DNA of 64,000 bases from Trichoplax adhaerens (taxonomy: Eukaryota > Placozoa > Uniplacotomia > Trichoplacea > Trichoplacidae): NCBI RefSeq assembly GCF_000150275.1, contig NW_002060960.1, forward strand, positions 62,001-126,000, in the 5' to 3' direction. Both the position numbers and the translations under genes were made by a program. Below are positions 53,201-64,000 of this stretch, one piece after another; position 1 is the stretch's first letter; each line of letters starts with the position of its first letter. The notes under the pieces were generated by a model that was not told where the DNA came from, searched no databases, and saw only the letters and a list, made by a program, of their open reading frames with translations.

Positions 53201-55582
53201 TAACCATATCCTAATATATGATTTACAGTTCTATTTTTACCTATAACCTTATTAGTAACTCAACACCTTACTCTCTATAGTCATCTATAGTCTAGCATAG
53301 AGTCTATACCACTACAGTCTATAGTTATGACTACCAAATATCTCTTAGGATAAATATAGAAGTTACGCTACCGTACATTATACTAAACATGGCTAACAGT
53401 CTACAATCACAATACTTAATTACATTGCACAGTTTAACTCCAATCTAGACATAAGTAACGAACTACTTCACAACAATCAAGACAACGATAAAAGCTTTTA
53501 TGTCTTACTGAAGAAGCACTTACGTAAAGATCGACCATTTGAATAGACAGCTCATTACTAATACTAGCCACTTTTTCCATGACTTTATTAGCTGCCAAAA
53601 TATCACCGCCTAGTAAACTTTCATTGTTAGCAACATCAGTAATTGTTTGCAGTGTAATCAAAACAGAGGTAGCATTATTATTCGTCGCATTTAAATTGGA
53701 TGCCTGCAAAAACGATAATTCGTTGTAGTGTATAGAAATTTATGATTTGATTTGTTCTATCAGCATTATTTTAAATTATTAAATTAAAATTTACCTCTTT
53801 ACTTAAATCATTAAAATTCTTGCTGACACACTGAACAGTAGACACTGCTTCCCAAATTGCCCGATTTTCCATTTCACGATACCTGCAAGCTCGGCTAACC
53901 TTTCCTACCAAATAATAATTTTGGTTAGCAGTTGTATTCATAAATTAAGAAGGAAAATAATAAGGCAAACATTTAAATTGCTCTCTTCAATAAGTCTCCG
54001 ACACTACTATTTGCCATAAACCAGCCATGCTAAGTTGCTTCTATCGGATTAAAATTTACCTGTTGCACTTTGTGGGCATGGCAGGTATGCTATAAAACCT
54101 GCAACTGTCTCCGGCCATGTGTATCCATCAAATAATTCACTGTGGCAGGTGGATGGATGATTATCAGATGAAAATACAACAACAGTATGTGCTTTATCAT
54201 GAATGCCATCGTCCCCATTATAACTGCATCTAAAAACGGTTTGATAGGGCTGATTTGATATTGGACTAAAGTTAGTTATGACTAGCCGCGATCGAATTCC
54301 GTTAGACTGAGATACGGTGATATTTCGTTGTTCTTTATATGAAATAAAGATAGTGGTTGCTTATAAATTTAGGATATTAAAGAATCTTAATAACTGTAAA
54401 ACTTTAGCAAAATATCCGAAATCTACAGCTAACCAGGCAATAGTTCTTGTCCGTCATGAGACCAGCTAAAGCTTTCTGTTTTGTTAGCCTTGCCATATGT
54501 ATAAGTTGCAAAACAATCTAATTGCAGTGAGCTACCTTCAATAACGGCACCAGGTCCAATAATGGATATAGAATAAACTGCTTTTCTCTTCAAGGAGCCA
54601 GTTAAGGTAATACTTTGACCTAAAGTGGACAATTTGCACTCATATTGGCCGTAGCTATCAAAAGCAGCATCGTGAAAGAGGGTTAATGTTGTCGAAGTTT
54701 TATCTGAATTAATAGCAATGGAGAATGATCCCGACTGGAGATAGGGTGGATCACTTTCAGACATAGCGTAACCTAAAATTTGGCCATCTTTAATCCAAGT
54801 AAATATAGTCCCATTCAAGACTGGTACGCCAGTATATCCACAGGCTAGAGAATTTGTAGAACGCTTAGATATTTCTATTACTTTATTTTTTACATCGTTC
54901 GTACTTGTTGAACCATGTTGAGATACTTGTGATAGATTCAACTGGACGGAATTGTTGTCAAGATCTGCTCAATATGCAAATAATAAAATAATAATGTCGA
55001 ATCAAGAAAGTAAATGACTTCAAAATGAATTTATAACCACTTACGTAATGAGTATCCTAGCTGAAATCCATTATAAGACATATTAGGGCTAGTTGGAGAA
55101 CTATAAAAGGTAACATGCAAATATCGACTTTGATTATATACGATATTAGGAAATGTTTGGCCACAATATCGTGTTGCCATTCCCGATATTATCGTTGAAA
55201 ATTCAAATGATACATAGTCTGTACAATTTTGTGATGATGTATCTTTTGGTAATAAGTCAAATGCAGTTATATTGGCAATTATTGAATAACCAACACTTGC
55301 AATTAGTGACCAAGTGACTCGCTGGTTGTTAGCATAAGGCTGAGGAAAATTTGCTGAAGATATGAAACCGGCAGTGGCTGGATTACGATAAAGGACGGTT
55401 GATTCTATTGAAGTATATCAATATGTAACGAAGAAAATATTTTAATTTTCAATCTAAAAATATTAGATACAACATTTGGTAGCAAGTAAAAGAAATAGAA
55501 GAGTTAGTATGACCCATACAGCAAATAACTATGTAAATAAGTGTACGTGGCATTAAGTAAATCAATTGCTGATATGCCTACC
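47295..55582 (-). CDS. Adhesion GPCR (CUB-Ig-Ig-HRM-GAIN-GPS-7TM), 5' end incomplete
   Basis: Adhesion-class GPCR, about 1,130 residues from the CUB exon on. Exons (start-end, minus strand): 55404-55045 CUB; 54964-54434 and 54359-54060 two Ig domains plus HRM start; 53904-53795 HRM end; 53703-53524, 52569-52501, 52383-52284, 52175-52017, 51911-51821, 51670-51535 GAIN; 51385-51315 and 51193-51067 GPS; 50436-50330 TM1; 50161-50067; 49395-49361; 49299-49149 TM3; 49054-48973 TM4; 48841-48775 TM5; 48626-48538; 48481-48322 TM6; 48203-48162 TM7; 47817-47750; 47553-47295 tail. All phases join. The GPS is canonical ([19 protein letters not shown]), so cleavage at HL|T is expected. TM landmarks are [19 protein letters not shown] and [13 protein letters not shown] signal-like exon ending at 55582 (TLYGKALCLGLA, phase 1) fits the CUB exon, but its Met was not found. 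The CUB lacks an N-terminal Cys. Ligand unknown. Confidence 0.9.
50849..50876. repeat. Dispersed 28-base hairpin element, copy 2
   Basis: TGCAAAATGACCGACTTCG followed by CATACGGTC, nearly identical to 11067-11095. It lies in the intron before the TM1 exon of the minus-strand GPCR. Confidence 0.55.
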
Positions 55583-57472
55583 TGCTAAACCCAAGCACAA
55601 AGCCTTGCCATATAAAGTCGTAAGCAAAAGGGAAAAGTAAACGTAAGTACTTCAGATAGAAATAGTCAATGTTAAGTGTAGTATTTACTGATTTTATCTC
55701 AATTATTTTTATCCTTTCCCGGTAGTGAACTCTTATAAGTTATATCAAACGACGTGAAATAGACTATTTATGCCGTTATTATAATTTACCACAGATAGAG
55801 CAGCAAATATAATTAAGGAAGAATTGCATAGATATCGCCGAGACATCATAAGTATGAGCTTCTCAAACACCGTTTTAAGGATAAGGAATAAATTCGAATG
55901 TAATATTGTTGCGATATTTATAAGTTTCTTAATATTTGTGCTGCTTATAAAGACATTATTCTTAGCAATTAAGCAAAACCATTTAATAGGCAGCATGTTA
56001 AACTAATCTAAATAAACATATTTCACAATTGCTGGTATTTATGAACACCAATTCTACGTCATAATAAATAAATTGTAACAACGATTATTTGTTGCAGTAA
56101 AATGATAGATCTAACCTAACATTAGCTATTATAATCAGTTAAAAATTTGGTCGCATTTACATCGGATAAATTGAATCCCAAATTAAAGCGTATGCTGTTA
56201 TTATTGTATTTCGCTTTGATTGATGGCTAATCACAATTCATATCATAAATACCATATGGTTTATTTAATTCGCTAAAGCAATCTCAAACATGTTAGAATA
56301 TCTTTCATTGTTACTTAAATCAATGTAATTACTATTTCTCTCACATAAGCTATATAACATATAAGATTGAATTTCACGATTTATTTTATTCTACTAACAT
56401 TAAAATTGTATTTTAAATTCATCTACAAGGTTGAGTATTTTCTATCGTACGATTTTTTTAAACCTGATATGAGCATATATTATAAAAGAACCTACAATTG
56501 AATACTGCGATACTTGCATCTCTCCTAGGTATTTATTAGAATGATAATCCATGTAGTGTACTAATATTTGTAATATCTAAATTTAGCCTTTCTTTAAGAC
56601 ATTATACGATAGGCTTTAATAACATAAAGATAATTGAACTTACTAAATTATACTGTATAAGAAAAATGTATTTATAAATTATCTATTTGGATAATGTTTA
56701 ATACAACAGAGCTTTATCTGTTTTCAATAAGATCATTAATGACTGAAGATTAAAAAGCGTTAATTTCATTAGAAATAACTATGCTCTAATCGATATTGTA
56801 TTCAAATAAAAATCTATCATAAAACAAGCGACCGAGTTGATCATGAACATCAACATCTTGCGGTAGTAATCCTCATATTGGGCTATGATTGTAAGTATAA
56901 GAAAATTTCTATGATCTGTGCTGCTTTCTAATTAGCATTGATGCAAGAGTGAATTCAGAATGAAAATCATAGCGTAGATAAAGGCAATCCCATTCCACTC
57001 TTTAGTGCTTTTTATTGAGTATTAAAAACAGTAATATTATATCGGGTCAATACAATTTATTAGATAGTTTATGAGGTACTATGATAATCGATTAGATCAT
57101 ATTTCTAACTTTTAGACAATCAAAAAAGTATTTAAAAAATTTAACCTTTATTAGACAGTGTCTGCGCATTTCCATGTGATGATAGTACTTTAAAGCTTAG
57201 CTAAAAATCAATTTTTCCTGATTGGCTTCCAGAAGCATGTATAAAATTTCTTGCGCGCTTCTCAGCTGGCAACTTTTAAGAGTAAACCATACTGATTAAT
57301 CTATTGAACTAACAGAAAATTAAAATTTCTAATCCAACTACTGCGTTGGGCTACATCAATGCACATAGCACGTGATTAAAATTAGACAAGGAAATTACTG
57401 CACGGTATCTAGCTTCCAAGAAAATTGATGGAAAATCATCAACAACTATATAATGTATTTGTGTAATTATAC
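55583..57472. other. Spacer between the minus-strand genes
   Basis: About 1.9 kb. It probably contains the missing first exon and promoter of the GPCR below it and the 3' UTR of the membrane-protein gene above it. No exon could be fixed. The open frames near 55745-56006 overlap on opposite strands and show no motif. Confidence 0.4.
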
Positions 57473-60400
57473 CTATTCCGAGCGATATTGGCTACAAAAT
57501 GAACGATGCTGTCGACTATAAAGTAGTAAATACTGTAAAACTTCATCGTCAGATATTGAAGTATTGATATCCAATTGAAATTGAAGCGCTAAAAATGAAA
57601 TTACTATCGAAAGAGAGAACGTAATATCGGATGTAGAATCAAGAAAGGCAAGACCAGAGTCTACACGATATAGAATGAATAATGCTACTGTGAGGATAAC
57701 ACATACAAAAGTAATGAATAAAATTTTGCAGAAAATGTAGAAAGATTGTTCTTCGCTACGAAATATTTTATCTTCTATAAATTGACATAGATCATCACGT
57801 ATGGCCAGGTGCTTAACTTGATCGGCAGAATCGTAATCATAATATAAAGGATCTTCAAGTTGACCGATATCTTCTAGACTCGGATTGGAGTATTGTGCAA
57901 TTTGACGATCAAGTTGTGGTTTTAATTCTTTTAGTTTTGATATTGGTAGCGCTCTAAGCTTTTCATATTTTTTTAAGTAAATTTGAAAAGTAAGAAAATA
58001 AGAAGTAAGTAATATCAACGGTTTAGAAAGATAACTCGCATACACGACTAAAAATGTTCCGGTGACGATAAACATTTCTATAATCGACTCAATAAGGTAG
58101 AATATGGCGAAAAGAGTCAATGCATAAGGTAAGTAGAATATAGTTTTCGCTATAAAAATGACAATTTTTTTTATCTGATTTTTAATTTTAATAATACACA
58201 TCAGCAGATTTGTAAAAAAGCGAAAGACACAATTAGGATTAGAGCCAAGGTTAGTGCAAGAGTTCATATTTGAATCACTAGAATTGCCATTAAGTCTATG
58301 AGGGTCGTGTCTAGCGTTGTTACTAGACCTGTTGATTTTGGATATTCGGCAAATGTTGAAGATATGGAAGAAAGTTATTATATACTTATGAAAAAAAATC
58401 CAAGCTTTATTTTTCAATTTTGACCTAAAATCACCCTCTATAGTGGGAAAGTGATATGGTTGCATTGACAACTTGATCAGGCTATCATCTTCATTATCCA
58501 ATATTTCTTTCAGACAAGGAAGCAAATGTACAATAGAAAGAAAAAAGTAACATACGCTAAGTCCTATCAACATTTCAGGAAAAAGTGGAGACCAAGGCCA
58601 TTTTCTTGGATGCACAAGTAAGACTGCATAAATCGGGTTGGCTCGATAATGCCGAAGCAATAGAGCCAAGCTAACAACCACAGCATTTAATAAATTACGA
58701 CGAAAATCGCACAAAAATAGACAAACGGTTGCACAATATATTCCATCTGGAGAGTAATTGATTTTTCTTTGATAATAGCTGTTGGCTTCCGTTTCCAAAG
58801 AAGTGTTGGTTAGTATACGCATTCTTTTGCGGTTTATTTCTATTCTAGAACTAAGATGATACGAAGATACGAGCAAACAAATTAATTATTACTTGGAATA
58901 GAAGCTAGTACTTATAGAATGAAAATCATAATATCATTCGATTCCATTTTTAACGCAATCAGTATCAAAATAAATGACAATAAGCTACAATCTCTACTAT
59001 CAGCATTATTCTAACTACATATTTAGACTATCATCATAATCCTGTTTTAGCTAACATGTTATTAAATCCTATTAAGCAAATTAAATGTATATCGACTATT
59101 CATAGCAACTCCGGAGTTAGCAAGTAATCTCCCGTAACGAATTTATTACACTGTTATTGATGCAATTATTTGATGGAGATGGAAACTTTATCGAGAAATT
59201 GACTTTTAACCATGAACACAAGGTTCGTGGAAGACTACCATTATTAACCTACTAGTAACGTAAAGTATTGAAGCAAATCGATCACGTAAGATCATAGTGT
59301 AGTAAAAGGACTAAAAGTAGAGTCCTTTGTAGTTTTTAGTATGTAATTAGTATTATTTTACTATACAAAATACCTACAAAGTGATAGTGTCTTTAAGTTT
59401 TACCCTGCCAAATCATCATGTCGCCATCTTTTCTTCTTCATTATTTTACAAGGTATTATATAGATTACTATAGAAGTAGCCCTATAGAGCAAATGCCTAA
59501 TCTAAACAAAGGGCGTTTGATCGTCTATTCAAATTGCAAAGAAATTTGACTTAGTAGCAAAACCCTATCCTTAGAGAAAGGGGATTTATAACATGACGAT
59601 AAAGTACTGTAATGTAGTCTATACTCGTACAGTTACAGTACAATCTGACGCTAAAACATCAACTGTCAATACTCGCGAATACTAAGCAATACTAATGTCA
59701 GAAAAGTAGTCGTAGTAGTCATATAAATTTTTTTGATAAGCGATTACTGTGATCTTCATAAAAAGCGAATTTTTCCGGATTTGTGTCCGATATAGTTTTC
59801 GGATTCTGGGACCGGTCGGGTTTGTGTCCGATATAATTTTCCTGTTTTGGAACCGGTCGGGTTTATTTTTAATTTATGTCTGAATTATAATTTTTCTGTT
59901 TTAATTTTTGGATTTTTGTTCATGAAAAATATCGTAAGAGTTAATTTTTGAGATTTGGACTTTTTGTTATGAATTTGAAACTTTGGAATTTTATGACGTG
60001 ACTTGAAGTCACATTAGGAGATTTAGTGAGGAAAAGAGAAAATAAGATGGAAATTGGCAGAAGGTTGTGTTGATTGTTAGGTAGTTAGAGTGTTGTTTTT
60101 ATGACTAAATCTTGATGTTTAAAGGTTGATTTCTAGACTTTTATAGTGTATTAATGATAGGAATTATGTTAGAAATGAAGTTTTATGTATTTTTATAGTT
60201 AGCTTGTTACTTTTATAGTGTTTTGTAAGGGAATCGTAGGGTAAATTGTGTCTGAACTTTGAATGATTTTTGTTTTCTTAAATGGTGCAAAGTAGTTTTC
60301 TAAAACGGATCTTAAGAGCGATTGGTTAGCAAATGTTTAGTTTTAAATACCTCTGACGGCTCTACGGAGCCTATAAATGATAGTGCAATTAGAAAATTTA

Positions 60401-62380
60401 GAGAGAGAGTAGAAGAAGATTTTATTTGAAGAACTTGTTGAATTTAAAAGGCCTTCGGGGTCGAATTGTCGTAAGTTAAAACGTTCTTCTTTTTGAAAGG
60501 TTGTTTGGTCGTTGACAGTTTTTAAGTCTGTCATTTATTTTAATAATACTTAAAGCTAAGTATTTGTAAGGTTGTTCGGTTTATACTTCTCTCCATTTTG
60601 TTTTAAAATAAATTGTTGTTCGGTTATTTCCCCAAATTTTATTTGGTGTCAAAGTATTAGCGTTAAGTCGACTGGAGTGCAACGAAAGTAGAATCAAAGT
60701 TTGTTAAAGTTTCGTAGCTTGATCTCTACACTTTTCATTTCATTACAATAGATGCTATAAAAAAACGATGTAATGATGCATGGACTACGAAGATAAAATA
60801 AAAAGTTGTAATATCAGTGGATTCAGTAATGAAATGTTTAATAATTACATAATTTTCCTAAGAATGGTGTTTCTAATTTAAATAATAAGGTGGGGAAATT
60901 GCGTTACAATTCAATTGTCTTCTAATAGCTCATTATTAATTATTTAGATGCAATATCATCGAACTGGAAAGGCTAGGCCTAATAAATATTGGCGAACTTA
61001 ATTTGGAGATACATTTTAATATTATTTTAGCAAACCAATCAAAGCTGTGATACTACGACATTCTGCTATCGAAGAAACTCTATTCCAATGGCATGCTCAA
61101 TATCATTCAACCGTAACGTCTGTGATCTGGATCATTGAATACAGGATAAATAATATTTTAAGCTACCATGAACTACAGATATAAATGCCACGTATTTTTA
61201 TTGGCGATCATCCAATGTCTTACTAGTCTTAATACTTATTTCTAGTTACTAGTATATAATCTGATTCTTTAATACCGTGTAAACAAGATTTTATACTGCC
61301 GTAAACTATAATATATAAGTGCTATATATTTTTACTGGCGACAGTTCAATGTCCTCCTAATTCTCCTAGTCCTAACCTAGTTCTACTTATGTAAATGAAT
61401 TTGTAGTCCGTATCTAAGCACCGGTAATATTATTTCTATTATGGCTGATAGTTAAGCTTCCTTACAATGAAAATTTTTATTCATGCAATGCAGAAATCGA
61501 GCAAATATAAAATATTGTGATGAATGATTCTAAGAATAGGTATTCAATAATAGTACTCCAGGATGTGCAATACGTTAATTGCTAAAATAGACGATATGAT
61601 CTGCTTAGCTATACTGCAAACAAAATCTACTTACCCTCCACTAAAGCGTATAATTAATGAGCAAACATAATACCCTACAGGAATTGTCAGGAAAGCACTA
61701 AAGACTCTTATACAATAAAACATTGTAATAAAGTCTTGAGCGCTACGTAGATTTTCTTCTATGCAATTCATATATAGAAGGCTATCATTTTGGAAGTCTT
61801 TTGGCCCGCAACAGCTATATTTTTCGTCTAGCAAAGAATGACTTAGGCTGTAAGAAAAATTTCTTCGACACAAGGTTTCGCAACCTTGGCTGCTAGAACA
61901 TTCTCCAATTCGTATTAAACTTTCTAGCACATCAAAGATGACTACTTCTCGACAGTATGGCTCAATTTCTTCAATACATCTTGGCCAAGGCTGTTCTATA
62001 GTTACATTTAAATAATCGTGAAATAGCCCAGGAATATAGAAGCAGCTTATAACATAATTCATCGGCATAGCAAATAAAGATCTGCCATAATGGGGTTTCA
62101 CCCAAGCATATTTATTATCACCATGGAAGAAACTATAAATTGGCTGCTTAGTACTATTAAGAAAGTTGAAATACAGAACTCTGACAGTATCTACGCTAAC
62201 TTTAGCCTTAAACGTCTTTCTGGTTGCCTCTTCGTCTTCTATACTTAGACGGCATTGACTTAAGCATTTTCTTGCGTCTTTTGTTGGATCATGTAAGGGT
62301 GTCTCATTAAGGCAATCAACTTGCATCAATATCCACATCCACTGTAGAACTATTAGGGAGATAAAAGTCTTACTTCCCAT
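57473..62380 (-). CDS. Unidentified Cys-rich polytopic membrane protein, 2 exons
   Basis: Family not recognised. Exon 1 (62380-61635) starts with a signal peptide (MGSKTFISLIVLQWMW...). It continues as a secreted-side domain with about 14 Cys (CLSQC, CETLC, YSCCG), several N-glycosylation sites and a final hydrophobic segment (IPVGYYVCSLIIRF). It ends at a strong donor GG|GTAAGT in phase 2. Exon 2 acceptors at 58850 or 58844 are both phase 2 and open straight into a long frame ending at 57473, which is why the two are joined (about 700 residues). Exon 2 has about six to seven more hydrophobic segments (LLNAVVVSLALLL, MLIGLSVCYFFLSIVHLL, LFAIFYLIESIIEMFIV, ILFITFVCVILTVALFIL, FSLSIVISFLALQF). 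Between two of them lies a charged cytoplasmic-looking stretch (LKELKPQLDRQIAQYS, QLEDPLYYDYDS). A receptor or channel-like role is possible but unproven. The 2.8-kb intron holds an LTR-like element. Confidence 0.72.
59777..59858 (+). repeat. Two tandem 41-bp repeats
   Basis: Each copy contains TTTGTGTCCGATATA-TTTTC and ends ACCGGTCGG; a partial third start (GGGTTTATTTT) follows. If the surrounding segment is an LTR, these would be U3 enhancer-type repeats. Confidence 0.75.
60372..60378 (+). promoter_or_regulatory. TATA-box candidate of the LTR-like segment
   Basis: TATAAAT, about 230 bases upstream of an AATAAA on the same strand. The order and spacing fit the U3-R-U5 layout of an LTR. This is inferred from sequence only. 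Confidence 0.3.
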
Positions 62381-64000
62381 GGTATATCTTTATTACTGGA
62401 TCCTAATTCAGCTATTTTACGTTACTTGGCTGCTTGATAGGATGGCTGTTAAATGGAAAGCAAACAGTAATGAGATTTTTAGAAAAGCCTTGTTGCATTT
62501 CTATTGAAATATAACTCGGAGCGAGGTATGATTCCGTGGCAATCCCAACCATTACAACGTGTAATATTATTTTTGATGCTACTTATGTCTTACAATCTAC
62601 TTCAAATAATTAAAATGGATCCACATGTAGTGAAAACTTCAAGGTAAAATAATAAAACAAATGAAGTCATTGACTATTTTATGTTGATAAACATAACAGT
62701 TAAATCGAAAAAATAGCTGACCTTATAATTTGACTAAAATTTACATATTATATATAGTGATCTATCACCCGATATTTGATAATAAAGACTCAATGCCGTA
62801 GTTACCGTATACTAAAACCGATGTTACTACAAAGTTGCAATGATGATATATTAAAGCTGAAAAGGAGCAATAACATCTAGCGCATGTTGCCGATCGTAAT
62901 GAGCAATTACTTCAACTCTACAAGGTAGTTGCCTGCATCTACATGCAGTAGTGCATCAGGATTACCTACCAACATTTCTGCTGTAAATCACTCTGATAAC
63001 CAAGTCACAATTTCATATCTTGCTTCAAATCATCTATGCCAGAACTATTTTAAAGTTAGAGATTGATTTTATTTAGCACTGCAGCTACTTTGCCTTTTAA
63101 GAATGATTTTCGTGTAGAATAAGATATAGAATTGATTCGAATTCTTTATGTAAGGTGCTCCAGAAGATCGATTAAAACTGTTTCTGAAGGAGTAGTTCAA
63201 AATGAACAATCAAAATACTTCATTATTCTTGGAAATGGTGATGAGCAGTAAGTCATATCTAAATAATGCAAATTTTACTTATTTTTATTAACGTAAGCAT
63301 GCATGCTTGGAATAGCTGCACCCAAGTCACAGAATCTTAGCTGTTTTACAAGCTTAAGGAATCTCGAGAAATGATGCACTAGGAGAAATCAAGAAGTCTC
63401 TCTTGTATAACAGTATTTAAACTACTTATTATACTAGACAGCAGCCTATAAAAAAGGTGCCAGTATCTAGCGTAATAATGCGCTGGGAGTGTTCTACAAT
63501 TTTCTTATGTATAAAAATATTTGTACTACTCTTCATGTAGACGACAGCCAGTTAAGCGATACGCTGACCTTGCGTAATGACGTATTAGGATTTGTTGAGA
63601 AGTCTCCTATGTGCAAAAATATTTACACTTAATTTTATAGTAGAAAGCACTCGGGAGAATGCATGTATCTTGACAATCTTTGTTCATTACAAGTATGTCA
63701 TCGTGCCAAGATGGTAAATTGATAAAACCATCAACTCTCTTCTATTAGAAAATACAACTTTAATGATATTGTCATACACAGCTTTGCACGTTGCTCTATA
63801 GCGAACAGGTAGATATCCAAGATCACGGATTACTGTGAGATTGGTAATGTTACTATTAGTCGGAATAGTGTTGCACTTTACTTAATAGCAATCTGATAAC
63901 TGGTAGATAGTAGGATAGGGATTATTTGAAAGTGTCACTTTCACACCGAATGCAGCTATTTTTATGCAGTTTATTAAAGGAGAAATTGCTTACATTTCTA
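62381..64000. other. Right-edge spacer with two exon-like stretches on the plus strand
   Basis: Mostly non-coding. Two short plus-strand stretches look like exons of a gene running off the window. 62881-62924 follows an acceptor CATCTAG and reads HVADRNEQLLQLYK before GTAGTT. 63164-63247 follows GCTCCAG and reads RSIKTVSEGVVQ...ILGNGDEQ before a strong GTAAGT. Their phases do not join directly, and no family is recognised. The upstream part should contain the promoter of the membrane-protein gene that starts at 62380. Confidence 0.3.

Larger units (their letters stand above)
59760..60650 (+). mobile_element. LTR-retrotransposon-like segment (probable solo LTR)
   Basis: About 0.9 kb with strong T/G bias on the plus strand, unlike its surroundings. 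The element-like order is: two 41-bp tandem repeats (TTTGTGTCCGATATA and ACCGGTCGG) at 59777-59858, a TATAAAT at 60372-60378, an AATAAA at 60607-60612, then TTTGGTGTCAAAG at 60642-60654. The last motif resembles the primer-binding junction common just inside Ty3/gypsy LTRs. No gag or pol frame follows, so if it is an LTR it is solitary or truncated. Exact ends and target-site duplication were not determined. It lies in the intron of the polytopic membrane protein gene, on the opposite strand. Confidence 0.45.

Noticed and set aside
55745-56006. Overlapping open frames on both strands upstream of the GPCR.
   Set aside because: There is no signal peptide, motif or donor in the phase needed by the next exon.
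1-64000. CRISPR arrays, rRNA, tRNA or bacterial operons.
   Set aside because: None was seen. Repeats are irregular or protein-coding, and the genes are intron-bearing and animal-like.

Overview
The window is nuclear DNA of an animal. It is AT-rich (about two thirds A+T), its genes are broken into many short exons by GT-AG introns of roughly 60-1,100 bases, and the proteins are metazoan: an SPOP-type MATH-BTB adaptor, a calmodulin-type nitric oxide synthase, and adhesion GPCRs with CUB, Ig, HRM, GAIN and GPS modules. Compact introns, low GC and this gene mix fit an early-branching animal such as a placozoan (Trichoplax/Hoilungia). That assignment is inference, not proof. All exon boundaries were worked out by hand from reading frame, splice consensus and intron phase.

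Layout from left to right: an SPOP-like gene (+, 723-3162); an unidentified WD40-like propeller gene (+, 6543-10682); a repeat-rich spacer with a degenerate tandem array interrupted by an 89-bp hairpin element (about 12340-13640); an adhesion GPCR (+, 14190-22155) with a degenerate GPS and an apparent one-base frame break in TM5; decayed pieces of a second adhesion GPCR on the minus strand, in two tandem copies (22.5-24.8 kb); an intronless gene of 28 tandem 42-residue TPR units (+, 26038-29970); a repeat-bearing spacer; a 30-exon nitric oxide synthase (-, 33638-43255); a spacer with a possible decayed reading frame; a second adhesion GPCR with intact GPS (-, 47295 to about 55.6 kb, first exon not found); and a two-exon, cysteine-rich polytopic membrane protein (-, 57473-62380) whose 2.8-kb intron carries an LTR-retrotransposon-like segment.

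Nothing suggests these genes act as one pathway. The two GPCR genes and the relics between them are the only evident family relationship: the relics resemble GAIN-domain exons of the minus-strand receptor, so the locus has probably seen local receptor duplication and loss. The points most worth checking are the GPCR relics, the contrast between a cleavage-competent and a cleavage-dead GPS in neighbouring receptors, the shortened regulatory elements of the NOS, and the very uniform TPR array.
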